A DNA stretch of 64,000 nt from an uncultured Aquimarina sp. (GCA_947496705.1 CANMDW010000005.1:62001-126000), one strand, 5' to 3'; shown: positions 18,760-28,643, counted from the first letter of the stretch. Notes: generated by a model from the letters alone, not told the origin. Translations and numbers: made by a program.

Positions 18760-19695
18760 ATGCAAACCAAAGTTTTTTTACTACACATCACAAAGCAGTT
18801 GCTATTATTGTCGATTACTATGCTATGTATTTCTTGCGGCTATAAAAAACCCGAAGGAGATAAACATCCCGAAATCCCGGTTTTTCCTGAACATACAAAC
18901 CAAAAATTCGAATTTGTTCCTTTTTCTTACGGCCGAATCCATACACATATGATGGCCCAAACTAATAATCACTATTATATTGCATTATTTTCAAACTTAG
19001 ATTTTTTGATCCTCAACAAGAGTTTTGAAGAGGTAATGACCTTAGATGTAAGGGGGGTAGCTTCTATCCATGAATCTGGTACTTTCTATTCTTTTACCAA
19101 AAAAGATTATGTTAAAAAAGCATATCGATATCAACCACCACATTTTAAAGAAGAATCAATACCTGTTAAAAAAATTCAATATTATAAACCTTCTTTTGAT
19201 TCTATCGTGGCAAAATACTCAGAGACGATCGCAGAAAAAAAGCTTAACAACAAACTTTTTGACACACTTAAATTTGCAGATAGCATTTTCTTTAAAAAAT
19301 ATACTCAAGATTTGCAATGTGTGCTACCTATTGGGGCATACCCAGGTACTTATATATTCAAATATGCAGACAGAGATATCTTTGTAGAATGCCACTTATA
19401 TCCACCTGGAAAAGAATCGAGTTTATTTAATATCTGTAATACTGCACCTTCCATTCAGGAAGCCGATGATCTTGATCTGTTTGATACGGCAGTTTTAGGT
19501 AACAGTTCGCACGGTAATCACTATGTTTTTGGGTACAAATCTTATGGATATGAATATTTCAGCCTAAAAATTGGCAATAACAGCACCAAATTTAAAGTTC
19601 ATAGCAGAGACCGAATGATACAATTAAAGTCTGAATCTAAAGATAAAGTAATTGTATATGGAGATCGATTGTACTGGTCTAGATTAAAGGAATAG
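18760..19695 (+). CDS. Hypothetical lipoprotein
   Basis: A 311-residue protein with a lipoprotein signal (hydrophobic segment, then CISCG near residue 27). The mature part is rich in beta-strand-like stretches, such as YYIALFSNLDFLILNKSFEEVMTLDV and NHYVFGYKSYGYEYFSLKIG, which may form a propeller-like fold, but no family is recognised. It lies 168 bp after DUF6261-like gene A, with a hairpin between them, so it is probably a separate unit. Confidence 0.7.
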   Translation: MQTKVFLLHITKQLLLLSITMLCISCGYKKPEGDKHPEIPVFPEHTNQKFEFVPFSYGRIHTHMMAQTNNHYYIALFSNLDFLILNKSFEEVMTLDVRGVASIHESGTFYSFTKKDYVKKAYRYQPPHFKEESIPVKKIQYYKPSFDSIVAKYSETIAEKKLNNKLFDTLKFADSIFFKKYTQDLQCVLPIGAYPGTYIFKYADRDIFVECHLYPPGKESSLFNICNTAPSIQEADDLDLFDTAVLGNSSHGNHYVFGYKSYGYEYFSLKIGNNSTKFKVHSRDRMIQLKSESKDKVIVYGDRLYWSRLKE

Positions 19696-19831
19696 TATTG
19701 ATTATTAAAAATGGCAATTATAGCATATTTTGAAAATATTACCTGCGAACAACGCAAACAAGGTTGTCGTGTTTTTAGATGGTTGCAGGATCTATCGAAG
19801 TTTTGCTATTAAATGAATCATTTATATCCAA

Positions 19832-20611
19832 ATGAAACGAATACATGCTTTTGAATTTGAAGATCTAAGCTGGTTTCCGAAGAATTTACGAAACTATATG
19901 ACCGACTTTTTACAGTTTGGAGCCAATACTTTTGATATGTATAAAAGTGTGGTTCCTGTCCTTGATAAAGGAATCAAAAGTGCAGGAAACCATAAAATTA
20001 TTGATATCGCTTCAGGTGGCGGTGGGGGGTTACTTAAACTTGCAGAGCATCTGAAACAAGAGCATCCAAATTTAAAAATTATCCTTTCAGATTATTACCC
20101 TAATCTGAATGCTTTTAAAAGAACAAAATCCAAAATGCCAGACATCTTTGACTATATCGAGTATCCGGTAAATGCCATGGATGTCCCTACCGATGTAAAA
20201 GGCTTTAGAACACAATTTCTATCCTTACATCATTTTAAACGCGAAGATGCAAAAGCCATTCTTCAAAATGCCATAGATTGCAATCAACCTATTGGTATTT
20301 TTGAGGCACAACAGAGAAACATCAAAAGTTTGATCCCTATGTTGCTGTCTCCTATCACGGTTTTATTAATGACTCCTTTTATAAGGCCTTTTAAACTGGG
20401 AAGGCTGTTATTTACGTATCTCATTCCGATATTGCCATTATTTATACTTTGGGATGGAGTGATTTCAGTATTAAGGACATACACAATTGACGAACTTAAA
20501 CAAATGATCTCATCCCTGAATAACAGCAATCATTTTGATTGGGAAATCGAGATCTCAAAAGGGAAACCAAGCGAAATATTGTACCTTTTGGGAATACCAA
20601 AAACCAGGTAA
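19832..20611 (+). CDS. Class I SAM-dependent methyltransferase
   Basis: A 259-residue protein. The SAM-binding motif I is IIDIASGGGGGLLKLAEHL (about 52-70), followed by the acidic end of strand 2 (KIILSDYYP) and a later FLSLHHF strand-4 region, which together give a Rossmann-type methyltransferase. Two hydrophobic stretches around 165-215 suggest a membrane-associated C-terminal part, so a lipid or lipophilic substrate is possible. It stands alone, and the element at 20671 follows. Confidence 0.75.
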   Translation: MKRIHAFEFEDLSWFPKNLRNYMTDFLQFGANTFDMYKSVVPVLDKGIKSAGNHKIIDIASGGGGGLLKLAEHLKQEHPNLKIILSDYYPNLNAFKRTKSKMPDIFDYIEYPVNAMDVPTDVKGFRTQFLSLHHFKREDAKAILQNAIDCNQPIGIFEAQQRNIKSLIPMLLSPITVLLMTPFIRPFKLGRLLFTYLIPILPLFILWDGVISVLRTYTIDELKQMISSLNNSNHFDWEIEISKGKPSEILYLLGIPKTR

Positions 20612-20670
20612 TTAGAATTATAGACAATTATATAAAAACTCAGCTTTTCTGGTTTTGCTATATATTTAAA

Positions 20671-20853
20671 GAACTCATCTTGAGTAATGCTTTTGCCTGC
20701 AAAATTTACATTCCTGCCCGACCCGGCAGGCGGGTAGCACTCTAATTTTGTTCTTTTTTTTCAACGTAACTATGGCTATGCTGAAAAAAAACTACTTCAT
20801 TATAGTACAAAAGCCAAACTTTTCGGCCTAAAACCATTACTCAAGATGAGTTC
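20671..20853 (+). mobile_element. MITE-like inverted-repeat element, copy 1 (183 bp)
   Basis: The ends are GAACTCATCTTGAGTAATG and its exact reverse complement, 19 bp. The interior has no open frame of note. It shares AACGTA-CTATGGCTATGCT and ACAAAAGCC blocks in the same order with the reverse complement of 61029-61189. It is longer than that copy by 22 bp, which corresponds to an inserted REP-like GC-rich palindrome at 20713-20734. It ends 15 bp before the next gene, so it may supply its leader. Mobility in trans is inferred; no transposase is in the window. Confidence 0.75.
20713..20734. repeat. REP-like GC-rich palindrome inside the MITE-like element
   Basis: CCTGCCCG and CGGCAGGCGGG form a compact GC-rich dyad in otherwise AT-rich DNA. 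Related CCTGCC palindromes occur at 24943, 25106 and 44085. Confidence 0.6.
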
Positions 20854-20867
20854 AAATAAAAAATATC

Positions 20868-21395
20868 ATGATAAAAAGAAATAGTATTCTCTTTATTCTC
20901 TTCAGTTTCATTGTAAGTATATCTCCTATTGCCGGTCAAAGCAATATAGATCATAAATACAAAGAATTCGATTTTTGGATAGGAGAATGGGATGTGTATA
21001 AACAAGGCACCGATTCTATTGTTGGAAAAAGTAAAATTGAAAGTATTATAGATGGTAAAGTGATCAAAGAGACCTACCGCTCTACCAGAAAAGCATATCA
21101 TGGGACCAGTTTAAACATCTATAACCAAAGAGAAGATCGATGGGAGCAGTTTTGGGTAGATAACAGCGGATTAACTTTGCACATTTTGGGAAATCTTGAA
21201 GATGGCAAGATGGTATTGCAAAATGAAATAACCTCAGAGAAAGACTCTTTATCCAACAAAATTTCCTGGCAAAAGAACAATAATAATACGGTAAGGCAGA
21301 CCTGGTCGCAAAGTACAGACCAGGGAAAAACCTGGAACATAGTATTTGATGGGGAATATAGAAAAAGAGGAAAGCAAAGTACTGAAAGCAAATAA
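20868..21395 (+). CDS. Exported DUF1579-like protein
   Basis: A 175-residue protein with a signal peptide (MIKRNSILFILFSFIVSISPIAGQ). The mature part starts with FDFWIGEWDVYKQG, a motif typical of DUF1579-like and related small exported beta-barrel domains, and continues through repeated strands with WEQFWVDNSGLTLHILG. No catalytic residues can be named. It stands alone, with its start next to the right end of the MITE-like element. Confidence 0.7.
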   Translation: MIKRNSILFILFSFIVSISPIAGQSNIDHKYKEFDFWIGEWDVYKQGTDSIVGKSKIESIIDGKVIKETYRSTRKAYHGTSLNIYNQREDRWEQFWVDNSGLTLHILGNLEDGKMVLQNEITSEKDSLSNKISWQKNNNNTVRQTWSQSTDQGKTWNIVFDGEYRKRGKQSTESK

Positions 21396-21522
21396 TCCAA
21401 TTACGAAAATCTCTATTATTAATTTTCCATAATTTTAGTATCTTAGGGATATAATTACTCATGTAACCATTGTCAAAATAGTTTTTAGTCTGTCTTTTTT
21501 TAAAAGTTAAAACTAGTTTTTC

Positions 21523-23004
21523 ATGAGTACAACAGATACCCTTTACAGGCATAATGAGCTTACTTTTCAGGTGATGGTAGATGCGTCGCCCAATGCATTG
21601 ATTTTGGTTAATGAAGCGGGTAAGATCGCATACGCCAATGCATATGCCGAAAAATTATTTCAATATAACCGGGCAGAGATTATTGGCCAGAAAATTGAAA
21701 TATTAATGCCTGCAAGATTTGAGAGATATCATCCTGGATTTGTACGCTCTTTTTTTCAGACCCCTCAATTCAGAAGAATGGGGGAAGGCCGTGAACTCTT
21801 TGCTTTAAAAAAAGATAAGACAGAGTTTCCTGTAGAAATAGGATTAAACCCTATTGTTACCATAAACGGAAATATGGTTCTGGCATCTATTATTGATATC
21901 ACTGAAAGAAAGAAAGCCGAACAACGTTTCCGTTTGGTAGTAGAATCTGCTCCCAGTGCTATGGTACTGGTGAATAAAAAAGGAATTATTTCGCTGGTTA
22001 ATACGCAAACAGAAAAGCTATTTGGTTACAGACGCGAAGAGTTATTAGGGCAAAAAATTGAAATTCTAATTCCCAGTGAAATAAGAAGCCAACATCCCAA
22101 ATACAGAAAAGAATTTTCTAAAAATCCTGAAACCAGAGCAATGGGAGCAGGAAGGGATTTATTTGCAGTAACCAGAGACGGAAAAAAATTTCCCGTAGAA
22201 ATAGGACTCAATCCCATAGAAACTTTTGAAGGAAAAATGGTACTGGCTTCTGTTATTGACATTACAGAACGCAAAAGAAACGAAGAGGTTTCAAAAAAGT
22301 ATACCAAAAGGCTTGAAAACAAAAATAAAGAACTGGAGCAATTTACCTACATCACATCTCACGACCTGCAGGAACCGCTTAAATCTATTACCGGGTTAGC
22401 AGAAATACTCACCGAAGATTATAAAGATCAACTGGATGAAGAAGGGCAAAATTCGCTTGCTTTTTTACATGAATCTACCGAACGCATGAAAGAATTGATA
22501 AGTTCATTACTTCATTATAGTAGATTAGGACAAAAATCAACAGTAGAAGAGGTCGATTGCAATGAATTGATTGAAGTAATCAAAAAGGATCTGACTTCTT
22601 CAATTTCTGAGACAAATACCCGTTTTGAAATTACCGCATTACCCACCGTATCAGGCTATAAAACCGAATTGCGGTTGTTATTTCAGAATTTGATCAGTAA
22701 CGCTATTAAATTCAGAAAAAAAGATAATGTTTCGGTGATTAAAATTTCTGCGAAAAAACAACAACAGGCATGGTTATTTGCAGTAAAAGATAATGGAATT
22801 GGTATTGATATGAAGTTCACCGATAAAATCTTTACCATTTTTCAGCAGCTAAACCCTAAAGAAGAGTATCCCGGCACCGGAATTGGATTATCGCATTGCA
22901 AAAAGATTGTCGAGTTACACGATGGAGATATCTGGGTAGAGGCAGAACCCGATAAAGGAAGTACCTTCTATTTTACAATAAATTCAAAAACCCCCTTATT
23001 ATGA
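21523..23004 (+). CDS. Sensor histidine kinase with two PAS domains
   Basis: A 493-residue soluble kinase. Two PAS domains with a PAC tail occupy about 10-125 and 130-250. They are clearly a tandem duplication, since both hold GQKIEIL, PVEIGLNPI and LAS.IDITERK in the same places. After a short coiled coil comes the HisKA phospho-acceptor motif SHDLQEPLKSI (H280). An HATPase_c domain follows with NLISNAIKF (N box), DNGIGID (G1 box) and GTGIGLSHCKKIVE (G2 box). No membrane segment is seen, so it senses a cytoplasmic signal. Its TGA overlaps the ATG of the response regulator by four bases. Confidence 0.93.
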   Translation: MSTTDTLYRHNELTFQVMVDASPNALILVNEAGKIAYANAYAEKLFQYNRAEIIGQKIEILMPARFERYHPGFVRSFFQTPQFRRMGEGRELFALKKDKTEFPVEIGLNPIVTINGNMVLASIIDITERKKAEQRFRLVVESAPSAMVLVNKKGIISLVNTQTEKLFGYRREELLGQKIEILIPSEIRSQHPKYRKEFSKNPETRAMGAGRDLFAVTRDGKKFPVEIGLNPIETFEGKMVLASVIDITERKRNEEVSKKYTKRLENKNKELEQFTYITSHDLQEPLKSITGLAEILTEDYKDQLDEEGQNSLAFLHESTERMKELISSLLHYSRLGQKSTVEEVDCNELIEVIKKDLTSSISETNTRFEITALPTVSGYKTELRLLFQNLISNAIKFRKKDNVSVIKISAKKQQQAWLFAVKDNGIGIDMKFTDKIFTIFQQLNPKEEYPGTGIGLSHCKKIVELHDGDIWVEAEPDKGSTFYFTINSKTPLL

Positions 23005-23429
23005 AAAAAATTATCGGTCTGGATTGTATTATACTGGTAGACGATGACAAGATTACCAACTTCATTCATAAAAGAGTAATAAAACGTGCTGATATTGATG
23101 TTACCATAAAAGTAAATTATACAGGCTTTGAAGCATTAAATTATCTTAAAAAGATGAGTGAGCTTCCTATCGATAAATATCCCAGGCCCGGTATTATATT
23201 TCTGGATATCAATATGCCCGGAATGAATGGATGGGATTTTATAGATGAATATAAAAAACTACCTTCTATACAGAAAGAAAAGATTGTTATTGCCATGCTT
23301 ACTACAAGTATGAATCCAGATGATGAAAACACTGCCAATACTACCCCAGAGATTAATATATTTCTTAGAAAACCTCTTACCATTGAAAAATTGGAAAGAA
23401 CTATTGATGCAAATTTTCCGATATTATAA
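23001..23429 (+). CDS. Single-domain response regulator
   Basis: A 142-residue receiver domain without an output domain. The acidic pocket is VDDD near residue 14, the phospho-acceptor is D69 in FLDINMPGMNGWDF, the conserved Thr region is MLTTS, and the Lys is in FLRKPLT. Its start overlaps the stop of the histidine kinase (ATGA), so the two are co-translated and surely work together. This is the stand-alone receiver type often linked to PAS-type kinases, acting through protein contacts rather than DNA binding. Confidence 0.93.
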   Translation: MKKIIGLDCIILVDDDKITNFIHKRVIKRADIDVTIKVNYTGFEALNYLKKMSELPIDKYPRPGIIFLDINMPGMNGWDFIDEYKKLPSIQKEKIVIAMLTTSMNPDDENTANTTPEINIFLRKPLTIEKLERTIDANFPIL

Positions 23430-23456
23430 TGTTCAAGAAATAGCTTCTATTTTGAT

Positions 23457-24758
23457 TTACACTACTTCTGCATACAAATCAAAATCTTCGGCTTCATAGA
23501 TTTTAACTGTGGCATACTCTCCTGTTTTTAAATAGAACTTTGAAGCATCGATCAGTACTTCGTTATCTACATCGGGAGAGTCAAACTCTGTGCGCCCCAC
23601 AAAATAGTTTCCTTCTTTCCGGTCGATTACTACTTTAAACTCCTGCCCTATTTTTTGTTGGTTTAATTCCCATGAGATTTGCGATTGGATCTCCATAATT
23701 TCATTGGCCCTTTCCATTTTAGTTTCTTCCGGAACATCATCTGCCAAATTAAAAGCATGCGTATTTTCTTCGTGTGAATAGGTAAAACACCCTAAACGTT
23801 CAAAACGCATCTCTTTTACCCAATCTCTTAAGGTTTCAAAATCCTCTTGTGTTTCTCCGGGATATCCCACAATCAAAGTGGTACGGATCGCCATCTCGGG
23901 AACGGTCTCTCTGAATTCTTTTAGCAGTTTTGTGGTTTTAGCTTTGGTAGTCCCTCTTCGCATCGATTTCAATATCGGGTCTGATATATGCTGAAGCGGA
24001 ATATCGATATAATTACAAATCCTGGGTTCCTGCTTCATTACTTCCAACACATCCATAGGAAAACCTGTTGGAAATGCATAATGCAACCGTATCCATTCTA
24101 TACCTTCAACTTTCACCAATTCACTTAGTAAATCGGCCAATTTTCTTTCTTTATACAAGTCTAAACCATAATAAGTAAGATCCTGAGCGATCAAAATAAG
24201 CTCTTTAACTCCGCTTGCAGCCAATTTCTCTGCTTCGGTTACTACATCTTCAATTGGAGTAGATCTGTGCTTACCCCGCATTAACGGGATGGCACAGAAC
24301 GAACAAGGGCGGTCGCATCCTTCGGCGATTTTGAGATAGGCATAATTCTTTGGTGTAGTCGTTAATCGTTCGCCTATCAATTCGTGCTTATAATCGGCTC
24401 CCAAAGCCTTTAATAATCCCGGAAGTTCTGAAGTGCCAAAATATTGATCTACATCGGGGATTTCTTTTTCCAGATCGGGTTTATAACGTTCAGAAAGGCA
24501 TCCTGTAACAAAGACTTTATCAACCGAACCTTTTTCCTTTTTCTGCACATACTCCAGAATGGTATTTACCGATTCTTCTTTGGCATTGGCTATAAAACCA
24601 CAGGTATTAATGACAACGATATTCCCTTCTTCCTCATGCACGACCTCTTTATTATTAGCACGTAGTTGTCCCATCAATACCTCACTATCGTATACATTTT
24701 TACTACAGCCCAGTGTAACTACATTGATTTTATTCTTCTTTAATGTCTTTGTTCTCAT
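23457..24758 (-). CDS. rimO: Ribosomal protein S12 methylthiotransferase RimO
   Basis: A 433-residue radical-SAM enzyme that adds a methylthio group to an aspartate of ribosomal protein S12. The N-terminal UPF0004 domain carries conserved cysteines (LGCSKN, NTCGF, GCLSERY). The radical-SAM cluster motif is CDRPCSFC in AEGCDRPCSFCAIPLMRG. A C-terminal TRAM domain (about 370-433) ends the protein. The motif GKHRSTP and the overall length fit RimO better than MiaB. In other flavobacteria I recall rimO lying directly after ftsY on the same strand; here about 8 kb of other genes separates them. Confidence 0.95.
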   Translation of the reverse strand: MRTKTLKKNKINVVTLGCSKNVYDSEVLMGQLRANNKEVVHEEEGNIVVINTCGFIANAKEESVNTILEYVQKKEKGSVDKVFVTGCLSERYKPDLEKEIPDVDQYFGTSELPGLLKALGADYKHELIGERLTTTPKNYAYLKIAEGCDRPCSFCAIPLMRGKHRSTPIEDVVTEAEKLAASGVKELILIAQDLTYYGLDLYKERKLADLLSELVKVEGIEWIRLHYAFPTGFPMDVLEVMKQEPRICNYIDIPLQHISDPILKSMRRGTTKAKTTKLLKEFRETVPEMAIRTTLIVGYPGETQEDFETLRDWVKEMRFERLGCFTYSHEENTHAFNLADDVPEETKMERANEIMEIQSQISWELNQQKIGQEFKVVIDRKEGNYFVGRTEFDSPDVDNEVLIDASKFYLKTGEYATVKIYEAEDFDLYAEVV

Positions 24759-25157
24759 GTCTTTTGGATAAATCTACCTGGTTTCAGACAGGGGTGTGTA
24801 AAGATACAATGATTCACTAAAGTTTGATCTATAATTGTCATTATTGTCAAAGTACGATCCAAGACGGCTTCGCTTCTGAAATCAAGAACCAAAATATCTT
24901 GTTTGAGTGCCAATCTTGAAATAAAAAATTTCTTGAAACCGACCCTGCCTTGCCGACAGGCAGGTATCCCCGAGGCAAGCCATAGGGGTATTTCGCCGGT
25001 TTCATTTTGGCCTCGGGGCCAAAAACCGAAATTTTGTATTTAGCCTCACCCGGAATTGCCAAAAAAGGCAGTTCCGACCTCTCCCAAGGAGAGGTTAATC
25101 GGAAACCCTGTCTGCAACAGGCAGGCCCGAGGCAGAGCCGTCGGGGAATTATTTAGA
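24759..25157. other. Non-coding 399-bp gap with REP-like palindromes
   Basis: No gene is supported. The segment holds two GC-rich palindromic patches with CCTGCC/GGCAGG arms, one at about 24943-24970 and one at about 25106-25128, plus a smaller dyad CCTCTCCCAAGGAGAGG near 25078-25094. Base composition is much more GC-rich than the neighbouring genes. These are probably REP-like repeats. Confidence 0.6.
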
Positions 25158-27713
25158 TTAAAAAGACACCCTAAACGTTGCATTGGGCGTTATTGCCAAG
25201 GATGATTCTGTAAATTCTATCGGTACATTTTCCTGATCCAGGCGATAGTAGTTATTGATTACGTTTTGCCTGTTGGTGAGGTTCCAGATAGATACACCGG
25301 TTTGTGCCTTAACCTTTTTGCTAATATTAAAATCATACATTGCAGAAATGTCGAGTCGCAAATATTCTCTTAGCCCCTTACTATTAGCTGCTTCATAAAT
25401 AATACTGTTACTATTTGCTGGTTGTGCAGCCAGAGGTTTGGTGGTAGGTAATCCAGAATTCCAATTAAGCCCTGCAGATATCTTTACATTATTCAAAATG
25501 TATGATCCTCCTATTGTGACAGCATGAGTAATATCGATATTATTCGGAAATTCTGCATCTTCAAATTCATTAAAGGTATAATCATTATTTGCATACGAGT
25601 AACTTAACCAGGTACTGATATTAGTACATCTTTTATTGATCAGGAAATCAATTCCGGAAACCCGGTAGTCTCCGATTCCCTGCTCAAATTCATACTTGGT
25701 TCGAAATCCCTGACTTCTCGCAGTAATATCATTCACTTTTTTATAATACCCTTCGGCAGTGATCAACCATCCTTTTGGGCTGTATTGTAATCCCAGTGAG
25801 ATCTGCCCACCTTTAACCACAGGAATATCCTGATTATTGGATAATACCCATCGCCTCTTTTCTACACCCAAAAAATCATTTTGAAGATTAATGATCTGAG
25901 AAGTATTTTGGTGCTTTAGCTCTCCCAGCAATTCTATAGTGAGATCCTCTCTAATCTGTTGATTATAGCTCAATCTGGGTTCGATACTGTGTGATTTAAA
26001 TTTATCATTATACGTATACCGAAGGCCAAAATTAACTATCTCAGTGTTTTGTTTGGATTTATAATTAATTTGTGAAAACAGTCCATGTGTACGGATCACT
26101 CTAACTTCTTCTCTTACCTGCAAGGGGTTATCGATATCATTGAGGTTTGTGATTCCTGTCTCAATGAATTGATAGCCATTCTGCAAAGAGATATTTTGGT
26201 TAACAGTAAAAAGTGTTTTTAATTTTAGACTTGTTTCAGAAACTTTATTCTCTTGCAAAAATCGTTGTCCTTCTTCCAAATTTGCATTGATCGATTTAAG
26301 CGTATAATCAGTTTCATATAGTTGCACAACAGATATTAACTTTTCACTCCAATTTCTTTGGTACCAAATGCCAGCACCCAAGCTGTTTTGTTTTAAGCTA
26401 CTTTCCCGTGATTGCTGTATATCATCAATCAATGCACTTTCGGTAAACATTAATTCATTGTTGATGCTCAAAAAATTAACTCTCAATTGATCATTGTTTG
26501 ATATATCATAATTCCAACGTAAGTTAATATCATAAAAATCAAAACCTATATCTGCATCCAAAATCTGCTGTTGTGCCAATTCTATTTCACTATCTTGTGA
26601 AACTCTATTAGAATACTCTTTATAAGTCGGGGTTTCTGCAATGTCTTTAATAGATTTTCTGGCAGCAATTTGAATTGAAGATTTCTTTCCTATAGGTACA
26701 TCGGCAAATACATCTGCATTGATCATATTAATCCCTACACTGGCCTTAATGCTGTCGTTGATGGCAGTATCGGTATTCATTATGATCGTTCCCGAAACAC
26801 CGTCGGTATACTCGGCACCTGTTCCATTTTTTGTAAGAGTAGCCTTTTTGGTCATAAATGGATTGATGGCAGATATTAATCCAAAAAAATGACCAGATTG
26901 GTACATTTTGATTCCATCCCAAAGGATTAAATTCTGATCGTGCGTTCCTCCTCTGATATTAATATTAGATACGGTTTCATCTGCACTTTGTATTCCCGGC
27001 AATGCTTGTACCGTTTGTAATACATCGGTTTCTATAAGACCTGGAAGAATCCCAAAATTTTCGTAATTTATCAGAAAACTTCCATCATCATTTTTACCAA
27101 TTCCTTTTGTGATATAATTACTTAATAACACAGCTGCCAGCGTTTCAGTTTTAGAATCCATATAAATTATAGAACAATCATCATTCTGAAAAGAACCGGC
27201 CAATTGATACATGGTTCTATATCCCAAATGACCTATGATTATAGTTTCGCTCTTGCTATCTGCTTCGAGCTCAAATTCACCTTCTGCCCCGCTTATAGCA
27301 GAAGCATTTTTTCCCTGGATGGTTGCACCCTCAAGATAGTGTTTTGTATATCTGTCTTTAAGAATCCCACAAATCAGAAAAGAAGTGTGTTTTTTGTTAA
27401 TAACCACAAAGTTATTAGCTAGTTTACTAAATGTTACATCTGTTTGTTGCTCTAAAAGTTCAAGTATTTGTTCAAATGAGAGATCATCCTGAAGTGGGAG
27501 TACAAATACATTCTCTATAGTATCATCTGCATAGGTAAATGTATACTGAAAACGGCTTTCGATATCTGAAATAATCGATATTAAAGGAACTTTATTTGCT
27601 GTAGACTGCGCATTTGAAGATAATACAAAACATATAAAAAATAACCATAAGACACTTATTCTCTGCCAATTATGGTTTGTCTTTATATAATGTGATAGAA
27701 TTACTCGAATCAA
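25158..27713 (-). CDS. TonB-dependent receptor with N-terminal STN domain (signalling type)
   Basis: An 851-residue outer-membrane receptor. After a signal peptide (ending SSNAQ) come an STN/secretin-like domain (about 45-105), a carboxypeptidase-regulatory-like domain (about 112-190), the plug with RGGTHDQNLILWDGIKMY, and a beta-barrel ending in F (ATFRVSF). The only start available in this frame is TTG at 27713, so the gene overlaps the FecR gene by 44 bp. With FecR and the ECF sigma factor upstream it forms a cell-surface signalling operon: ligand binding outside releases the sigma factor inside. The ligand is unknown. Confidence 0.9.
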   Translation of the reverse strand: MIRVILSHYIKTNHNWQRISVLWLFFICFVLSSNAQSTANKVPLISIISDIESRFQYTFTYADDTIENVFVLPLQDDLSFEQILELLEQQTDVTFSKLANNFVVINKKHTSFLICGILKDRYTKHYLEGATIQGKNASAISGAEGEFELEADSKSETIIIGHLGYRTMYQLAGSFQNDDCSIIYMDSKTETLAAVLLSNYITKGIGKNDDGSFLINYENFGILPGLIETDVLQTVQALPGIQSADETVSNINIRGGTHDQNLILWDGIKMYQSGHFFGLISAINPFMTKKATLTKNGTGAEYTDGVSGTIIMNTDTAINDSIKASVGINMINADVFADVPIGKKSSIQIAARKSIKDIAETPTYKEYSNRVSQDSEIELAQQQILDADIGFDFYDINLRWNYDISNNDQLRVNFLSINNELMFTESALIDDIQQSRESSLKQNSLGAGIWYQRNWSEKLISVVQLYETDYTLKSINANLEEGQRFLQENKVSETSLKLKTLFTVNQNISLQNGYQFIETGITNLNDIDNPLQVREEVRVIRTHGLFSQINYKSKQNTEIVNFGLRYTYNDKFKSHSIEPRLSYNQQIREDLTIELLGELKHQNTSQIINLQNDFLGVEKRRWVLSNNQDIPVVKGGQISLGLQYSPKGWLITAEGYYKKVNDITARSQGFRTKYEFEQGIGDYRVSGIDFLINKRCTNISTWLSYSYANNDYTFNEFEDAEFPNNIDITHAVTIGGSYILNNVKISAGLNWNSGLPTTKPLAAQPANSNSIIYEAANSKGLREYLRLDISAMYDFNISKKVKAQTGVSIWNLTNRQNVINNYYRLDQENVPIEFTESSLAITPNATFRVSF

Positions 27714-28599
27714 TGCTATATTTAAGATCTAGAGGTAAAGTTATGGATTTTAACCCATCTTCTAAACTTGTATGCACAAAACCTCCTGTAAATATACGCG
27801 AAGCATCTATATTTTCTAACGAAAAAGCAACATCATATTGCCGTTCAAATTCTTTTATCACTTCATAAAAAGGAACGCTCTTAAAACTGCTTACATTGCT
27901 GATCCATTGCGGTGCTTTTTCAGAAGTAGCATCGGTATCTGAAGTTACTATACCATTTACAACTTTAAATGTTCCTCCTGCCGGCAAGTTTTTAACAAAT
28001 CCATTGTATTGCACATGCACCAGGCCTTCAAAACAATGTACTTCAAAATATCCTTTGCGGCTTTTTACATTAAACTGTGTTCCTAAAACACTTACTGTTC
28101 CGGCATTGGTAACTACATCAAATGATGATCCTTTTAGTACTTTAAAAAACGCTTCACCCTCGAGGGATACCTCACGCTTTTTTTTCCAATCTCTTTTATT
28201 GAATGTGATTTCTGATTTAGAATTCAATACCACTTTAGAAGCATCTGGTAACTCGACAGAGGTTTTCTCACTAACTGAAGTCTCGATACTTACATTATTA
28301 TTATTCAAAAGGAAAAGTGATCCTAATCCCACTAAAACAACTAATATTGCTGCAATTTTAAGGAAAGGCTTAAAAAAAGAAGTACTATGCTGCTTACGTT
28401 TATTACTATTTAATTTTGTGTAAAAGGCATCTAAATCTGCCACTTCAGCAACTTCTGAAGCCTTAAAATAAGATGCCCCTTCAAGAATTTTGAGATGTGT
28501 ACCATATTCATCCAATTCTTTAAAGACTTCAAATTCTGCATCGGTCAATTCGCCAGTCAACCATTTTTTTATAAGATACTCTTTATCCATTTTTTTCAT
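27670..28599 (-). CDS. FecR-family anti-sigma factor
   Basis: A 309-residue protein with a cytoplasmic N-terminal part (about 1-75), one membrane segment (about 80-102, LKIAAILVVLVGLGSLFLL) and a periplasmic FecR domain (VELPDASKVVLNSKSEITF, VSLEGEAFFKV, VLGTQFNVKSR). A C-terminal STN-like region (about 235-305) is expected to meet the receptor. It lies between the sigma factor (44 bp upstream) and the receptor, which it overlaps. It would hold the ECF sigma factor inactive until the receptor signals. Confidence 0.93.
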   Translation of the reverse strand: MKKMDKEYLIKKWLTGELTDAEFEVFKELDEYGTHLKILEGASYFKASEVAEVADLDAFYTKLNSNKRKQHSTSFFKPFLKIAAILVVLVGLGSLFLLNNNNVSIETSVSEKTSVELPDASKVVLNSKSEITFNKRDWKKKREVSLEGEAFFKVLKGSSFDVVTNAGTVSVLGTQFNVKSRKGYFEVHCFEGLVHVQYNGFVKNLPAGGTFKVVNGIVTSDTDATSEKAPQWISNVSSFKSVPFYEVIKEFERQYDVAFSLENIDASRIFTGGFVHTSLEDGLKSITLPLDLKYSIDSSNSITLYKDKP

Positions 28600-28643
28600 C
28601 CTTCTACATATAAAAACAACTAAGTGTCTCTTTTTCCTTTAAA

